Shown here: positions 51,177-59,809 of the stretch, in pieces
Layout: the number at the start of each line of letters is the position of its first letter
How positions within the stretch are numbered: position 1 is the stretch's first letter
NCBI RefSeq assembly: GCF_044793635.1
Contig: NZ_CP084992.1
Coordinates: forward strand, 3,782,001 to 3,846,000
DNA: 64,000 nt
Source of the DNA: Virgibacillus_F necropolis_A
Lineage (GTDB): Bacteria > Bacillota > Bacilli > Bacillales > Amphibacillaceae
Reading direction: 5' to 3'
The notes under the pieces: generated by a model
Databases searched by the model: none
The model's input: the letters and a program-made list of their open reading frames with translations, nothing else
What the model was told of the DNA's origin: nothing
Translations under genes and position numbers: made by a program

Positions 51177-51944
51177 ATGAAGAATCAAACAGTTATAGTG
51201 ACAGGTAGTTCTAGTGGCATGGGGAAGTTTATGGCGGAGAAGTTTGTGAAAGAGGAAGCAAATGTAGTCCTAACAGGTAGAAATGAGGAGAGACTTGAGG
51301 AAACGAAAGACGAACTAATGAAACATGGTACGGGAAATATTTTAGTTGTGCCGATGGATGTTCGAAAACCGGAAGATGTTGAACGTATGGTAACGAAAAC
51401 GGTAGAAGCATTCGGAACGATTGATCATTTAGTGAATAATGCAGCTGGTAATTTTATTTGTAAAGCGGAGGATCTATCCCATAACGGGTGGAAGTCTGTT
51501 ATCGATATCGTGTTAAATGGAACTTTTTATTGTAGCAAAGAGGTAGGGAAGTATTGGATAGACAATGGCAAACAAGGGAGCATTCTAAATATGGTTGCGA
51601 CCTATGCGTGGAATGCTGGTGCAGGAATAATTCATTCTTCTGCAGCTAAAGCAGGAGTTCTTAATATGACGCGCACGCTTGCAGTTGAATGGGGTACACA
51701 ATACGGAATTCGTGTGAATGCAATTGCACCTGGACCTATTGAACGAACAGGCGGGGCAGACAAATTATTTGAATCAGAGAAAGCAGCACAACGTACGATT
51801 AATTCTGTTCCATTAAAACGTTTAGGGACACCAGAAGAGATTGCTGAGCTTGCATACTTTTTATTATCAGATAAGGCTGGATACATAAATGGGGAAGTTG
51901 TTACAATGGATGGAGGTCAATGGCTAAATAAATTTCCTTTTTAA
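51177..51944 (+). CDS. fadH: 2,4-dienoyl-CoA reductase FadH-type SDR
   Basis: The product is 255 residues from ATG 51177 (GGGGGAGG upstream). NADP-binding TGSSSGMG, NNAAGNF, and ATYAWNAGAGIIHSSAAKAGV, where the usual YxxxK is SxxAK as in dienoyl-CoA reductases, then VNAIAPGPIERTGG. It helps the beta-oxidation of unsaturated fatty acids. B. subtilis FadH (YkuF) also lies next to YkuE. Confidence 0.9.
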   Translation: MKNQTVIVTGSSSGMGKFMAEKFVKEEANVVLTGRNEERLEETKDELMKHGTGNILVVPMDVRKPEDVERMVTKTVEAFGTIDHLVNNAAGNFICKAEDLSHNGWKSVIDIVLNGTFYCSKEVGKYWIDNGKQGSILNMVATYAWNAGAGIIHSSAAKAGVLNMTRTLAVEWGTQYGIRVNAIAPGPIERTGGADKLFESEKAAQRTINSVPLKRLGTPEEIAELAYFLLSDKAGYINGEVVTMDGGQWLNKFPF

Positions 51945-51946
51945 TG

Positions 51947-52018
51947 AGAAAAGCGAAGACGACTGTTTAGTGACTCTTTCCTATGTGTGTCACCCGGAAC
52001 AGTCGCCTTCGCTTTTCT
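51947..52018 (+). terminator. Long inverted repeat after fadH, probable terminator
   Basis: AGAAAAGCGAAGACGACTGTT (51947-51967, one position unpaired) pairs with AACAGTCG-CCTTCGCTTTTCT (51998-52018), with GTGAC/GTCAC inside. Its right arm is the end of the 120-bp repeat unit. Confidence 0.65.
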
Positions 52019-52019
52019 G

Positions 52020-52380
52020 TCTAGCTACGGCTCCTAGCGACTAGCAAATAGGTAGTCATGATGAATGTACGTACAGTTCAACGTACTTTCACATGCCTAT
52101 CTATTTGTACGCCGCTGAACAGTCGCCTTCGCTTTTCTTGTCTAGCTACGGCTCCTAGCGACTAGCAAATAGGTAGTCATGATGAATGTACGTACAGTTC
52201 AACGTACTTTCACATGCCTATCTATTTGTACGCCGCGAACAGTCGCCTTCGCTTTTCTTGTCTAGCTACGGCTCCTAGCGACTAGCAAATAGGTAGTCAT
52301 GATGAATGTACGTACAGTTCAACGTACTTTCACATGCCTATCTATTTGTACGTCGCTGAACAGTCGCCTTCGCTTTTCTG
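52020..52380 (+). repeat. Three tandem copies of a 120-bp repeat
   Basis: Units start at 52020, 52141 and 52261 with TCTAGCTACGGCTCCTAGCG and end in ACAGTCGCCTTCGCTTTTCT. They are almost identical, with differences only near the end (GCCGCTGAAC, GCCGCGAAC, GTCGCTGAAC). Each unit has internal inverted pairs (CAAATAGGTAGTCATG with CATGCCTATCTATTTG; TGTACGTACA). No coding potential. A diverged relative is at 44649-44744. The array touches the stop codon of the next gene. Confidence 0.9.
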
Positions 52381-52381
52381 T

Positions 52382-53017
52382 CTATATAACGTAATAAAAA
52401 ATTGAGAGAAAGTGAAAGGTAGATCCGGCTAATACAAATAGGTGCCAGACTGCATGATGATATGGAAAGCCTCGCCATACATAGAAAATTGCTCCTAAGG
52501 TGTAAAATACCCCACCAATTATTAATAGTAACAAACCGTTTTCGTCAAATGCATTTGTTAATGGGCCCCAGGCAAAAACGATGATCCATCCCATTAAGAT
52601 ATACATTAGTGTAGACATCACGACGAACTTTTCCACGAAAAATAGTTTAAATATCACACCAACTAAAGCAATTCCCCAGACAATGCCAAATAACAACCAG
52701 CCGATTTCACCACGAAGAACAACCAGTAATAACGGCGTATAAGTGCCAGCAATAAATAGATAGATGGATGAATGGTCAAAAATTTGAAAGATATTTTTCC
52801 ATTTACCTTCTGGAAGACTGTGGACAATTGTAGAGCAAACATACATGAAAAGCATACTTGAACCAAATACTGTAACTGACACGATTTGCAACGGATCCCC
52901 GTTAAGTGTTGAATAAACGATTAGCAGAACAAGAGCAACAACACTTAACAGTGCGCCAATCCCATGGGTTATAGCGTGTGAAAGTTCTTCTTTTTTTGTA
53001 AATGTGTGTATTTTCAT
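52382..53017 (-). CDS. Hemolysin III / PAQR-family membrane protein (TrhA, YplQ type)
   Basis: The product is 211 residues from ATG 53017 (GAGG upstream, 7-base spacing). Seven helices and the metal-site motifs ELSHAITHGIGA, STIVHSLPE, IFDHSSIYLFIAGTYTPLL and PYHHAVWHLFVLAGSTFHF are complete. The family is linked to membrane fluidity control. The stop codon TAG at 52382-52384 is at the very edge of the tandem repeats, so the array inserted next to or within the gene end. Confidence 0.9.
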   Translation of the reverse strand: MKIHTFTKKEELSHAITHGIGALLSVVALVLLIVYSTLNGDPLQIVSVTVFGSSMLFMYVCSTIVHSLPEGKWKNIFQIFDHSSIYLFIAGTYTPLLLVVLRGEIGWLLFGIVWGIALVGVIFKLFFVEKFVVMSTLMYILMGWIIVFAWGPLTNAFDENGLLLLIIGGVFYTLGAIFYVWRGFPYHHAVWHLFVLAGSTFHFLSIFYYVI

Positions 53018-53187
53018 GTGAAGACCTCGTTCCATTTATACTTTAATTTGAGTATATTGTATTAAGAACCATGAGCATATGTTTATATTAAATCAATAAT
53101 AGTCAGAAACTCAATATAAATATATCCTTTTAAATGTTTCTTGACATCTAACTATGGTAAACTGGGTATGTAGATAACTATTATTTA

Positions 53188-53237
53188 CTCCTTTTGTGAG
53201 GGCTCGATTCCTCCAACATTTTAACTAGTAAAAGGAG
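53188..53237 (+). promoter_or_regulatory. Leader hairpin masking the ribosome site of darB
   Basis: CTCCTTTT (53188-53195) is perfectly complementary to AAAAGGAG (53230-53237), which is the ribosome site. A second stem GAGG (53198-53201) / CCTC (53210-53213) lies inside. A TTGACA at 53141 is a possible -35, without a good -10. Confidence 0.5.
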
Positions 53238-53245
53238 CGTATTTT

Positions 53246-53701
53246 ATGAGCACATTGAAAGATAAACAATTAACAGACATAACTGTCGAAGATTTACTGA
53301 TTTCTTCTGAAAAAGTAGCACATGTACAATTAAATAATCCACTTGAACATGCATTACTCGTTTTAGTGAAATCCGGGTATTCTGCGGTGCCTGTCCTAGA
53401 TCCATCGTACAAATTGGTAGGGACGATTGGTAAAACAGTCATATTGAATCAAATTTTAGGACTGGAACGGTTTGAATTTGAAAAGCTTTCGTCAATGCGT
53501 GTAGAAGAAGTAATGTATACTGATATTCCATGTTTAAGCAAGAACGACACATTTTTAGATGCGTTAAAAGCAGTCATCGATTCTCCGTTCGTTTGTGTAT
53601 CAGATGCGGAAGGTTATTTTGATGGAATATTAACTAGACGTGCTATTTTAAAACAAGTAAGCCGAGATATTTATACAAAAAGACAACTAACTGAAAAATG
53701 A
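53246..53701 (+). CDS. darB: CBS-domain c-di-AMP-binding protein DarB/CbpB
   Basis: The product is 151 residues with two CBS motifs: VQLNNPLEHALLVLVKSGYSAVPVLD with KLVGTIGKTVI, and SKNDTFLDALKAVIDSPFVCVSD with FDGILTRRAILK. It matches B. subtilis YkuL (DarB), which binds c-di-AMP and, when free, stimulates the (p)ppGpp synthase Rel and pyruvate carboxylase. The order near fadH, ykuS and ykuT supports the assignment. Its ribosome site lies in a predicted hairpin. Confidence 0.88.
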   Translation: MSTLKDKQLTDITVEDLLISSEKVAHVQLNNPLEHALLVLVKSGYSAVPVLDPSYKLVGTIGKTVILNQILGLERFEFEKLSSMRVEEVMYTDIPCLSKNDTFLDALKAVIDSPFVCVSDAEGYFDGILTRRAILKQVSRDIYTKRQLTEK

Positions 53702-53770
53702 TTGATCATACCCCTTGCCATCGCATTCATGACAAGGGTATTTTAATTATTGGAGAAGCTGTGATAGAGA

Positions 53771-55225
53771 ATGAATACAATGATACATAAAAAGAAGGAA
53801 TTAAAGCGGCCATTTATTTTGGCGTCAGTAATGCTTGTTGCAACGGCGATTCCCAGTATTGTTGCAGACTTAGGTGGATTTTCGTCATACAGTTGGGTAT
53901 TCTCGGCCTATTCGTTAACGAATGCAGCTACAGTTTTGATCTTCGGAAAGCTTTCTGATATTTTTGGAAGAAAACCAATATTTGTAGTTGGTGTCACTAT
54001 ATTTTTAATTGGCTCCATATGTTGTGGGCTAAGTACATCAATGCTCATGTTAATCATATCGCGGTTCATTCAGGGACTAGGTGCTGGGGCAGTAATGCCA
54101 ATAGCGACTACGATCGTTGGCGATATTTATGACAAAAGACAAAGAGCCAAAATTCAAGGCTATTTATCAAGTGTGTGGGGGATATCTGCTGTAACAGGAC
54201 CGCTTTTGGGTGGTATGTTTGTCGATTTATTAAGCTGGAGATATGTGTTTTGGATGAATATCCCCCTTGGGCTTTTAGCTATGCTTGGAATTATTATTTT
54301 CTTACATGAAGATATTGAGAAAAAAGAAAGATCGATTGATTATGGTGGGTCAATTTTGATCATGGTTGCTATTAGTTCCTTAATGGTTATTTTGGTTGAA
54401 GGGGGATTAGCGATACCGTGGAGCTCGCCACTTATGATTTGTTTAATCTTCCTCACTTTAGGAGGATTAATTTTATTTATCTTTCATGAAAAAAATGCCA
54501 AAGAACCAATGATGCCCTTTGATCTCTGGAAGTACAAATTAATCAGTATAGCGAATATCACTACCCTAACAACAGGGATGATACTTATTGGGGTATCCAG
54601 TTATTTACCTGCATTTGTTCAGGGAGTAATGGATCAATCTGCCACAGTGGCAGGATTCACGCTGACCACAATGTCGATTGGTTGGCCAATTGCATCTACC
54701 ATTGCTGGTAGACTGCTTTTGGTCATTGGATACCGAGCGACATCCTTAATAGGGGGGATTTCCTTAATAATAGGCGGAATCTTCTTTTTTATGTTAAGCC
54801 CTGACATGGGTCCTATATGGGCTGGAACTGGTTCTTTCTTTATAGGTGTCGGAATGGGACTGACCAGCACATCTTTTATAGTGGCCATCCAAAGTACAGT
54901 AAGCTGGGAAAGAAGAGGAATTGCCACTGCAGCTAATATGTTTATGCGGTCATTGGGTAGTGCAATAGGAGCTGCATTGCTTGGTGGATTATTAAATAGT
55001 CAAATAAAAGCATATATTTTAAGTGAAGGACTGGAAAATAAGGTATCAGTGGATACAGCTAATCAACTTTTAACACCGAAACAGGAAGGGCTGTCGGAAC
55101 AGGTGAAAAGCGTGTTGCAGGATGGATTAACATCTGGATTACATTACGTTTATACTGGGTTGTTGATTCTGGCCATTATTACGTTAGTATTGATCACATT
55201 TCTTCCTAAAAAAGAAAACGAATAG
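53771..55225 (+). CDS. DHA2-family multidrug MFS transporter with shortened first helix
   Basis: The product is 484 residues. Motif A FGKLSDIFGRKPIFV, RFIQGLGAGAVMPIA, motif C GPLLGGMFVDLLSWRYVFWMNIP and ~14 helices show the EmrB/QacA type. The first helix is odd: RPFILASVMLVATAIPSIVA lacks about 11-12 residues that normally include a conserved acidic residue in the middle of helix 1. The frame is intact. An in-frame deletion would leave a crippled or altered pump. Ribosome site GGAGAAG is distant and weak. Confidence 0.85.
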   Translation: MNTMIHKKKELKRPFILASVMLVATAIPSIVADLGGFSSYSWVFSAYSLTNAATVLIFGKLSDIFGRKPIFVVGVTIFLIGSICCGLSTSMLMLIISRFIQGLGAGAVMPIATTIVGDIYDKRQRAKIQGYLSSVWGISAVTGPLLGGMFVDLLSWRYVFWMNIPLGLLAMLGIIIFLHEDIEKKERSIDYGGSILIMVAISSLMVILVEGGLAIPWSSPLMICLIFLTLGGLILFIFHEKNAKEPMMPFDLWKYKLISIANITTLTTGMILIGVSSYLPAFVQGVMDQSATVAGFTLTTMSIGWPIASTIAGRLLLVIGYRATSLIGGISLIIGGIFFFMLSPDMGPIWAGTGSFFIGVGMGLTSTSFIVAIQSTVSWERRGIATAANMFMRSLGSAIGAALLGGLLNSQIKAYILSEGLENKVSVDTANQLLTPKQEGLSEQVKSVLQDGLTSGLHYVYTGLLILAIITLVLITFLPKKENE

Positions 55226-55328
55226 TACGAATCTGATAATAGTCAAAAGAGCTCTGTATGTATACCTTTTCCTTTTTAGTAAAAACTACATATGAGTAAT
55301 TTTCAATGTAGTAGAGGAGGTAGTAGGT

Positions 55329-55571
55329 ATGGCGCGAATTGGCGTTGAAGGAACACTTACAGACGTAAAAGAAGCATTAAAGGAAAAGGGTCACGAAGTA
55401 ATAGATTTGCATTCTGAAGAGGATACCGGTCAATGTGATTGCTGTGTTATCTCTGGTCAAGATAAAAATGTTATGGGAATGTCCACAGCTAGTATTGCTG
55501 GACCGGTTATTAATGCGGATGGTTATAATGCCGAAGATGTCTGTCAGATGGTTGAACAGAAACTAGGATAA
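55329..55571 (+). CDS. ykuS: UPF0180 family protein YkuS
   Basis: The product is 80 residues, ARIGVEGTLTDVKEALKEKG and CDCCVISGQDKNVMGM, the UPF0180 pattern. It is soluble. The function is unknown. ATG 55329 has GAGGAGGTAG upstream. It sits beside ykuT as in B. subtilis. Confidence 0.9.
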   Translation: MARIGVEGTLTDVKEALKEKGHEVIDLHSEEDTGQCDCCVISGQDKNVMGMSTASIAGPVINADGYNAEDVCQMVEQKLG

Positions 55572-55582
55572 ACGCAAAAAGA

Positions 55583-55615
55583 AAACCCAGCTCAAAATTT
55601 GAACTGGGTTTTTCC
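55583..55615 (+). terminator. Terminator between ykuS and ykuT
   Basis: AACCCAG pairs with CTGGGTT, extended by TCAA/TTGA, then TTTTCC; A-run on the left allows both directions. Confidence 0.8.
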
Positions 55616-56458
55616 TTATTTGTGACCTTTTTCTACATTAACTTGATGTGGATATGGAACTTCAATGCCTTTTTCATCGAAGGCTGCCCTAATGCGCTTA
55701 CGCATATCGCGTTCACATTCAAATTGCAAACCATTTTCAGTTTGACCAACAACACGTAGTACAACGTCTGATGATCCGAGAGCTTGAACACCTAGTGCGT
55801 TCGGGCCATCTTTAAAACGTTCATCTTCTTGAAACTCAGCACAAACCTTTTCCAGAACAGTTATAGCTTCATCGATGTTGTCATGATAACTGATACCAAT
55901 ATCGACTAATGCGCGCATATTTCCGCGAGAGTGATTGGCAACACCTTCTAACAGGCGATTAGGCACAAAATTTAGTGTACCATCAAAACTACGTATCTTT
56001 GTAGTTCTTAATCCAACTTCTTCGACAACTCCGTCATAGCCGCCAGAGGTAACATAGTCGTCAATTTCGATTTGTCGCTCCAATAATATGAAAAACCCTG
56101 TTACAACATCACTCACAAGACCTTGTGCACCAAAACCTATTGCTAAACCAACAATTCCGGCTCCAGCTAGTAGTGGCCCGATAGGAATATTAAAGATTCC
56201 AAATAACATGAGAATGAAAACGAAGATCATGACGTAGGAGAAAACATTAACTAGCAATTTCTCCAATGTTTTGACACGACCGGGTGATAGTTTCTCATTT
56301 TTTCCAGCTCTTTGAATTGTTTTTTCAACAAGTTTCTTGCCAATTGGTACGAAGATAATAAATGCTAGAATTAATAAACCAATCTGCAAAAGAATTGGAA
56401 TTACATCGGACAAAATTCCACCAATATCAAAGTTTAAACCATCTTCAAAAATATCCAT
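55616..56458 (-). CDS. ykuT: Small-conductance mechanosensitive channel (MscS family, YkuT type)
   Basis: The product is 280 residues. Three hydrophobic segments are followed by the pore helix GAGIVGLAIGFGAQGLVSDVVTGFF, then the beta domain (ERQIEIDDYVTSGGYDGVVEEVGLRTTKIRSFDGTLNFVPN). It opens under hypo-osmotic stress. No upstream in-frame extension is needed. The 332-base gap on its 5' side carries the ykuU promoter. Confidence 0.93.
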   Translation of the reverse strand: MDIFEDGLNFDIGGILSDVIPILLQIGLLILAFIIFVPIGKKLVEKTIQRAGKNEKLSPGRVKTLEKLLVNVFSYVMIFVFILMLFGIFNIPIGPLLAGAGIVGLAIGFGAQGLVSDVVTGFFILLERQIEIDDYVTSGGYDGVVEEVGLRTTKIRSFDGTLNFVPNRLLEGVANHSRGNMRALVDIGISYHDNIDEAITVLEKVCAEFQEDERFKDGPNALGVQALGSSDVVLRVVGQTENGLQFECERDMRKRIRAAFDEKGIEVPYPHQVNVEKGHK

Positions 56459-56719
56459 ATAAAATCTCCTTTAAAGTAGAATATTGTATTTTCATCGTTT
56501 AATAATAACGAATGCCCCGATACAATTCAAATAATATCCTACTTTAAGGTATAGTCCATTCTCATTAATAGACAAGAATTACAATTTAGTGTTACGGTAT
56601 TATTTGTAGGACATCCTTTTTAAAAATTGTTTTAGAGTTGGTATGTCTGGTTATACTTAATAGAAGTGACCAATAAGTGACAAGTATATAGTCCTTTTTA
56701 AATTAATTATAATTTAATA

Positions 56720-56756
56720 TTGACTAAAAATAAGAGGTTGCCTATAATTATTAAGG
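56720..56756 (+). promoter_or_regulatory. ykuU promoter with a PerR-box-like sequence
   Basis: TTGACT (56720-56725) and TATAAT (56743-56748) are 17 bases apart. CTATAATTATTAAGG (56742-56756) matches 10 of 14 defined positions of the PerR box TTATAATnATTATAA and overlaps the -10. PerR control is an inference. The rest of the gap 56459-56790 shows only AT-rich sequence. Confidence 0.6.
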
Positions 56757-56790
56757 GATATTATTTAATTAAATGTTGGAGGGATTATTT

Positions 56791-57333
56791 ATGGCAGAAA
56801 GAATGGTAGGAAAACAGGCACCACGCTTTACAATGGATGCTGTATTGCCTAATAAAGAATTTGGGAAAGTAAATTTAGAAGAAAATATGAAAAATGATAA
56901 ATGGACAGTACTTTTCTTTTATCCAATGGACTTTACGTTTGTATGTCCTACAGAAATTACTGCAATGTCAGATCGATATGATGAATTTGAAGATCTAGAT
57001 GCTGAAGTAATTGGTGTTTCAACGGATACAATCCATACTCACAAAGCTTGGATTAATACATCACGTGACGATAATGGTTTAGGTGAATTAGAATATCCAT
57101 TAGCTGCAGATACTAACCATGTTGTATCACAGGATTATGGCGTATTAATAGAAGACGAAGGTGTAGCTTTACGTGGATTATTCATTATCAATCCTGAAGG
57201 CGAACTTCAATATCAAACTGTATTTCATAACAACATTGGCCGTGACGTTGATGAAACATTACGTGTATTACAAGCACTTCAAACTGGTGGACTTTGCCCA
57301 GCGAACTGGAAGCCGGGTCAAGAAACACTCTAA
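56791..57333 (+). CDS. ykuU: 2-Cys peroxiredoxin (YkuU)
   Basis: The product is 180 residues from ATG 56791 (TTGGAGGG upstream). The peroxidatic Cys is in PMDFTFVCPTEI and the resolving Cys in GGLCPANW, so it is a typical 2-Cys AhpC/TSA enzyme that removes peroxides. It is followed by the thiol-disulfide protein YkuV, a pair conserved in Bacillus; an intervening hairpin separates them. Confidence 0.94.
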   Translation: MAERMVGKQAPRFTMDAVLPNKEFGKVNLEENMKNDKWTVLFFYPMDFTFVCPTEITAMSDRYDEFEDLDAEVIGVSTDTIHTHKAWINTSRDDNGLGELEYPLAADTNHVVSQDYGVLIEDEGVALRGLFIINPEGELQYQTVFHNNIGRDVDETLRVLQALQTGGLCPANWKPGQETL

Positions 57334-57348
57334 TAACGTAAATTAAAT

Positions 57349-57390
57349 AAGCTGACTCTTTAATAAGAATATTGCTGAGTCAGCTTTTTT
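57349..57390 (+). terminator. Terminator after ykuU
   Basis: AAGCTGACTC (57349-57358) pairs with GAGTCAGCTT (57377-57386), followed by TTTT. Confidence 0.85.
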
Positions 57391-57418
57391 CAATACGACA
57401 ACAGTGGAGGTAAAACTT

Positions 57419-57871
57419 ATGCGATTACGTGCAGAAATGCCCGAATTAGACGGTGCAACAAAATGGTTTAATAGCAATGAAATTAATAAAAGCGATTTAA
57501 TAGGTAACAAACCAACATTAATTCATTTTTGGTCTGTAAGTTGTGGGTTATGTAAAGAAGCAATGCCGAATGTGAATGAATTCCGAGATGAATACAAAGA
57601 TGAATTGAATGTTATTGCAGTCCACATGCCTCGGTCTGAGAAAGATCTAGATTTAGATCAGATTAAAGAGGTTGCGGATGAACATGATATTTCACAACCA
57701 ATTTTTGTAGATAATGATCATAAACTAACAGATGCATTTGAGAATCAATACGTACCTGCCTATTATGTTTTTGATGATGAAGGTAAGTTAAGGCATTTCC
57801 AAGCAGGTGGCGGGGGCATGAAAATGCTTCGTAAGCGTGTTAACCGAGTGCTAGGGGCTACTGAAAAGTAA
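57419..57871 (+). CDS. ykuV: Cytosolic thiol-disulfide oxidoreductase YkuV
   Basis: The product is 150 residues from ATG 57419 (GTGGAGGT upstream). TlpA/thioredoxin fold with active site WSVSCGLCKEAMP (CGLC) and the cis-Pro region YVPAYYVFDD. There is no signal peptide, so it works inside the cell, as known for B. subtilis YkuV. It lies directly after the peroxiredoxin gene, its probable functional partner. Confidence 0.92.
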   Translation: MRLRAEMPELDGATKWFNSNEINKSDLIGNKPTLIHFWSVSCGLCKEAMPNVNEFRDEYKDELNVIAVHMPRSEKDLDLDQIKEVADEHDISQPIFVDNDHKLTDAFENQYVPAYYVFDDEGKLRHFQAGGGGMKMLRKRVNRVLGATEK

Positions 57872-57881
57872 ATACATCAAC

Positions 57882-57920
57882 AAAACCACCTCTACGTCTT
57901 AAGCGTAGAGGTGGTTTTTT
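57882..57920 (+). terminator. Terminator after ykuV
   Basis: AAAACCACCTCTACG pairs with CGTAGAGGTGGTTTT (15 bp), then TT. Confidence 0.93.
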
Positions 57921-58044
57921 ATGTCAAAAAAAGAGATAAAAAAATAATTATGAAAAACTTTAAAAAATTAAGCAAAATGAGTAGATATTTATTTCGGAAA
58001 CCGTTATATTAGTAATTATGTGAAACATCAAAGGAGGGGGATTT

Positions 58045-59796
58045 ATGGAAACATTTAAGAAATTAAAGCAATTTTATTGGCCCTTTAAGAAATACTTTTT
58101 TACTTCACTTGTTTTTTTAATTTTTGTAACCGGAATTACAGTAGTTTATCCGATTGTATTACAAAAAACGGTAGATGAGGTATTTATAAAAGACAGATAT
58201 TCACTCATTCCTTATATAGCTGCAGTATTTTTATTTCTAATGATCATTAAAGGGTTTGCAACATTTTTTCATCAATATTTAGGCGAGTTATTTGGTATTC
58301 GATCTGTATATACACTTAGGGATGCATTATATGAGAAGTTACAGGTTTTATCATTTAAATATTATGATAATGCCAAAACTGGCGATTTAATGTCAAGATT
58401 GACAGCAGATGTGGAAGGATTTCGTTTTTTCCTTTCGGCCGGATTTTCAGAACTGATTCGTATTACACTATTAATCGTAATAAGTCTAGGTGTTATGTTC
58501 TTTTATTCTGTACCACTTGCATTAGTTACAATGGCTGCCATGCCGTTTCTTGCTATTGTTGTGTTTAAATTTGACAAGCGAGTTCACCCTGCATTCAGAG
58601 GGATACGAAAATCATTTGGGAATTTGAATACACGTGTTCAAGAAAATATTAGTGGTATGACAACAGTAAAATCATTATCTCGTGAGGATTTTGAAATTGG
58701 GAGGTTCTCATCAAATAATGATAACTATCGTCAACACTATTTGAAAACATCAGAAATTTGGGCAAAGTACTTTCCACTAATGGAATTTATTGGGAACATT
58801 TGTGCAGTTGCCTTGCTTGCATTTGGTGGTTATTTAGTAATGGAGGGAAGGCTTAGTTTAGGTGAACTGGTCGCGTTTTTCAGCTTAGTTTGGTACATTT
58901 TGGGACCGTTGATGAACCTAGGATTTATTATTAACTTATTTTCACAATCGAAAGCTTCAGGAGAACGTTTAATTGAAATCCTGGAAGCAAAGGAAGACAT
59001 AGTTGAAAAAGATCAAGCTAAAATTGACGACATTAAAGGTCATGTAACTTTTGATGATGTTACTTTAACCTATATAGAAGATGATGATTCGGCTCTTAAA
59101 AATATTAGTTTTGATGCACCACCGGGTAAAGTTATTGGTCTAATTGGTGCAACGGGATCTGGAAAAACAAGTATCACTCAATTGATTACACGATTTTATG
59201 AACCAGAAGAAGGTAATGTACTAGTAGATGGTATCCCTGTGGCAGAATATAATTTAAAAACGTTACGTAGTCAGATTGGATTTGTTTTACAGGAATCGTT
59301 CTTATTTTCAACTAGCATTAGAGAGAATATTGCATATGGTAATCCGACCTTAAAGGATGAACAAATTATTGACGCTGCAAAACGCGCACAAGCACATGAA
59401 TTCATTATGGATATGCCAAATGGCTATGACACTATGCTTGGTGAACGTGGTATGGGATTGTCAGGTGGACAAAAGCAACGTATTGCGATTGCGCGGGCTA
59501 TTTGTATCAACCCTAGTATCTTGGTTCTTGATGATGCTACATCAGCAGTAGATATGGAAACAGAATTTAAGATTCAAAAAGCATTAAAAGAAGTGATGAA
59601 AGGTCGAACAACATTTATCATTGCTCACCGGATTTCTTCCTTGAAGCATGCGGATGAAATTTTGGTTTTAGAAGACGGAGAAATCGTTGAACGAGGTACA
59701 CATGATATATTAATCAATAATCAAGGTGCCTATCAACGTATATATAACATTCAATTTCAAGATCGTGATGCAATTATGAATGTAGCGAATCATTAA
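58045..59796 (+). CDS. yfiB: ABC exporter half-transporter, YfiB type, with degenerate ATP site
   Basis: The product is 583 residues with an N-terminal six-helix exporter domain (~1-310) and an ATPase domain: GATGSGKTS (Walker A), LSGGQKQRIAIARA (signature), ILVLDDATSAVD (Walker B) and IIAHRIS (H-loop). The residue after Walker B is Asp instead of the catalytic Glu. Its partner, encoded 13 bases later, has the Glu. The pair is a heterodimeric exporter with one strong and one weak ATP site, as in YfiBC, BmrCD and LmrCD. It probably exports drugs or lipids. Confidence 0.9.
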   Translation: METFKKLKQFYWPFKKYFFTSLVFLIFVTGITVVYPIVLQKTVDEVFIKDRYSLIPYIAAVFLFLMIIKGFATFFHQYLGELFGIRSVYTLRDALYEKLQVLSFKYYDNAKTGDLMSRLTADVEGFRFFLSAGFSELIRITLLIVISLGVMFFYSVPLALVTMAAMPFLAIVVFKFDKRVHPAFRGIRKSFGNLNTRVQENISGMTTVKSLSREDFEIGRFSSNNDNYRQHYLKTSEIWAKYFPLMEFIGNICAVALLAFGGYLVMEGRLSLGELVAFFSLVWYILGPLMNLGFIINLFSQSKASGERLIEILEAKEDIVEKDQAKIDDIKGHVTFDDVTLTYIEDDDSALKNISFDAPPGKVIGLIGATGSGKTSITQLITRFYEPEEGNVLVDGIPVAEYNLKTLRSQIGFVLQESFLFSTSIRENIAYGNPTLKDEQIIDAAKRAQAHEFIMDMPNGYDTMLGERGMGLSGGQKQRIAIARAICINPSILVLDDATSAVDMETEFKIQKALKEVMKGRTTFIIAHRISSLKHADEILVLEDGEIVERGTHDILINNQGAYQRIYNIQFQDRDAIMNVANH

Positions 59797-59809
59797 GGGG
59801 GGATATACA

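Noticed and set aside
52020..52380. CRISPR array
   Set aside because: The units are joined head to tail without unique spacers, and no cas genes are present.
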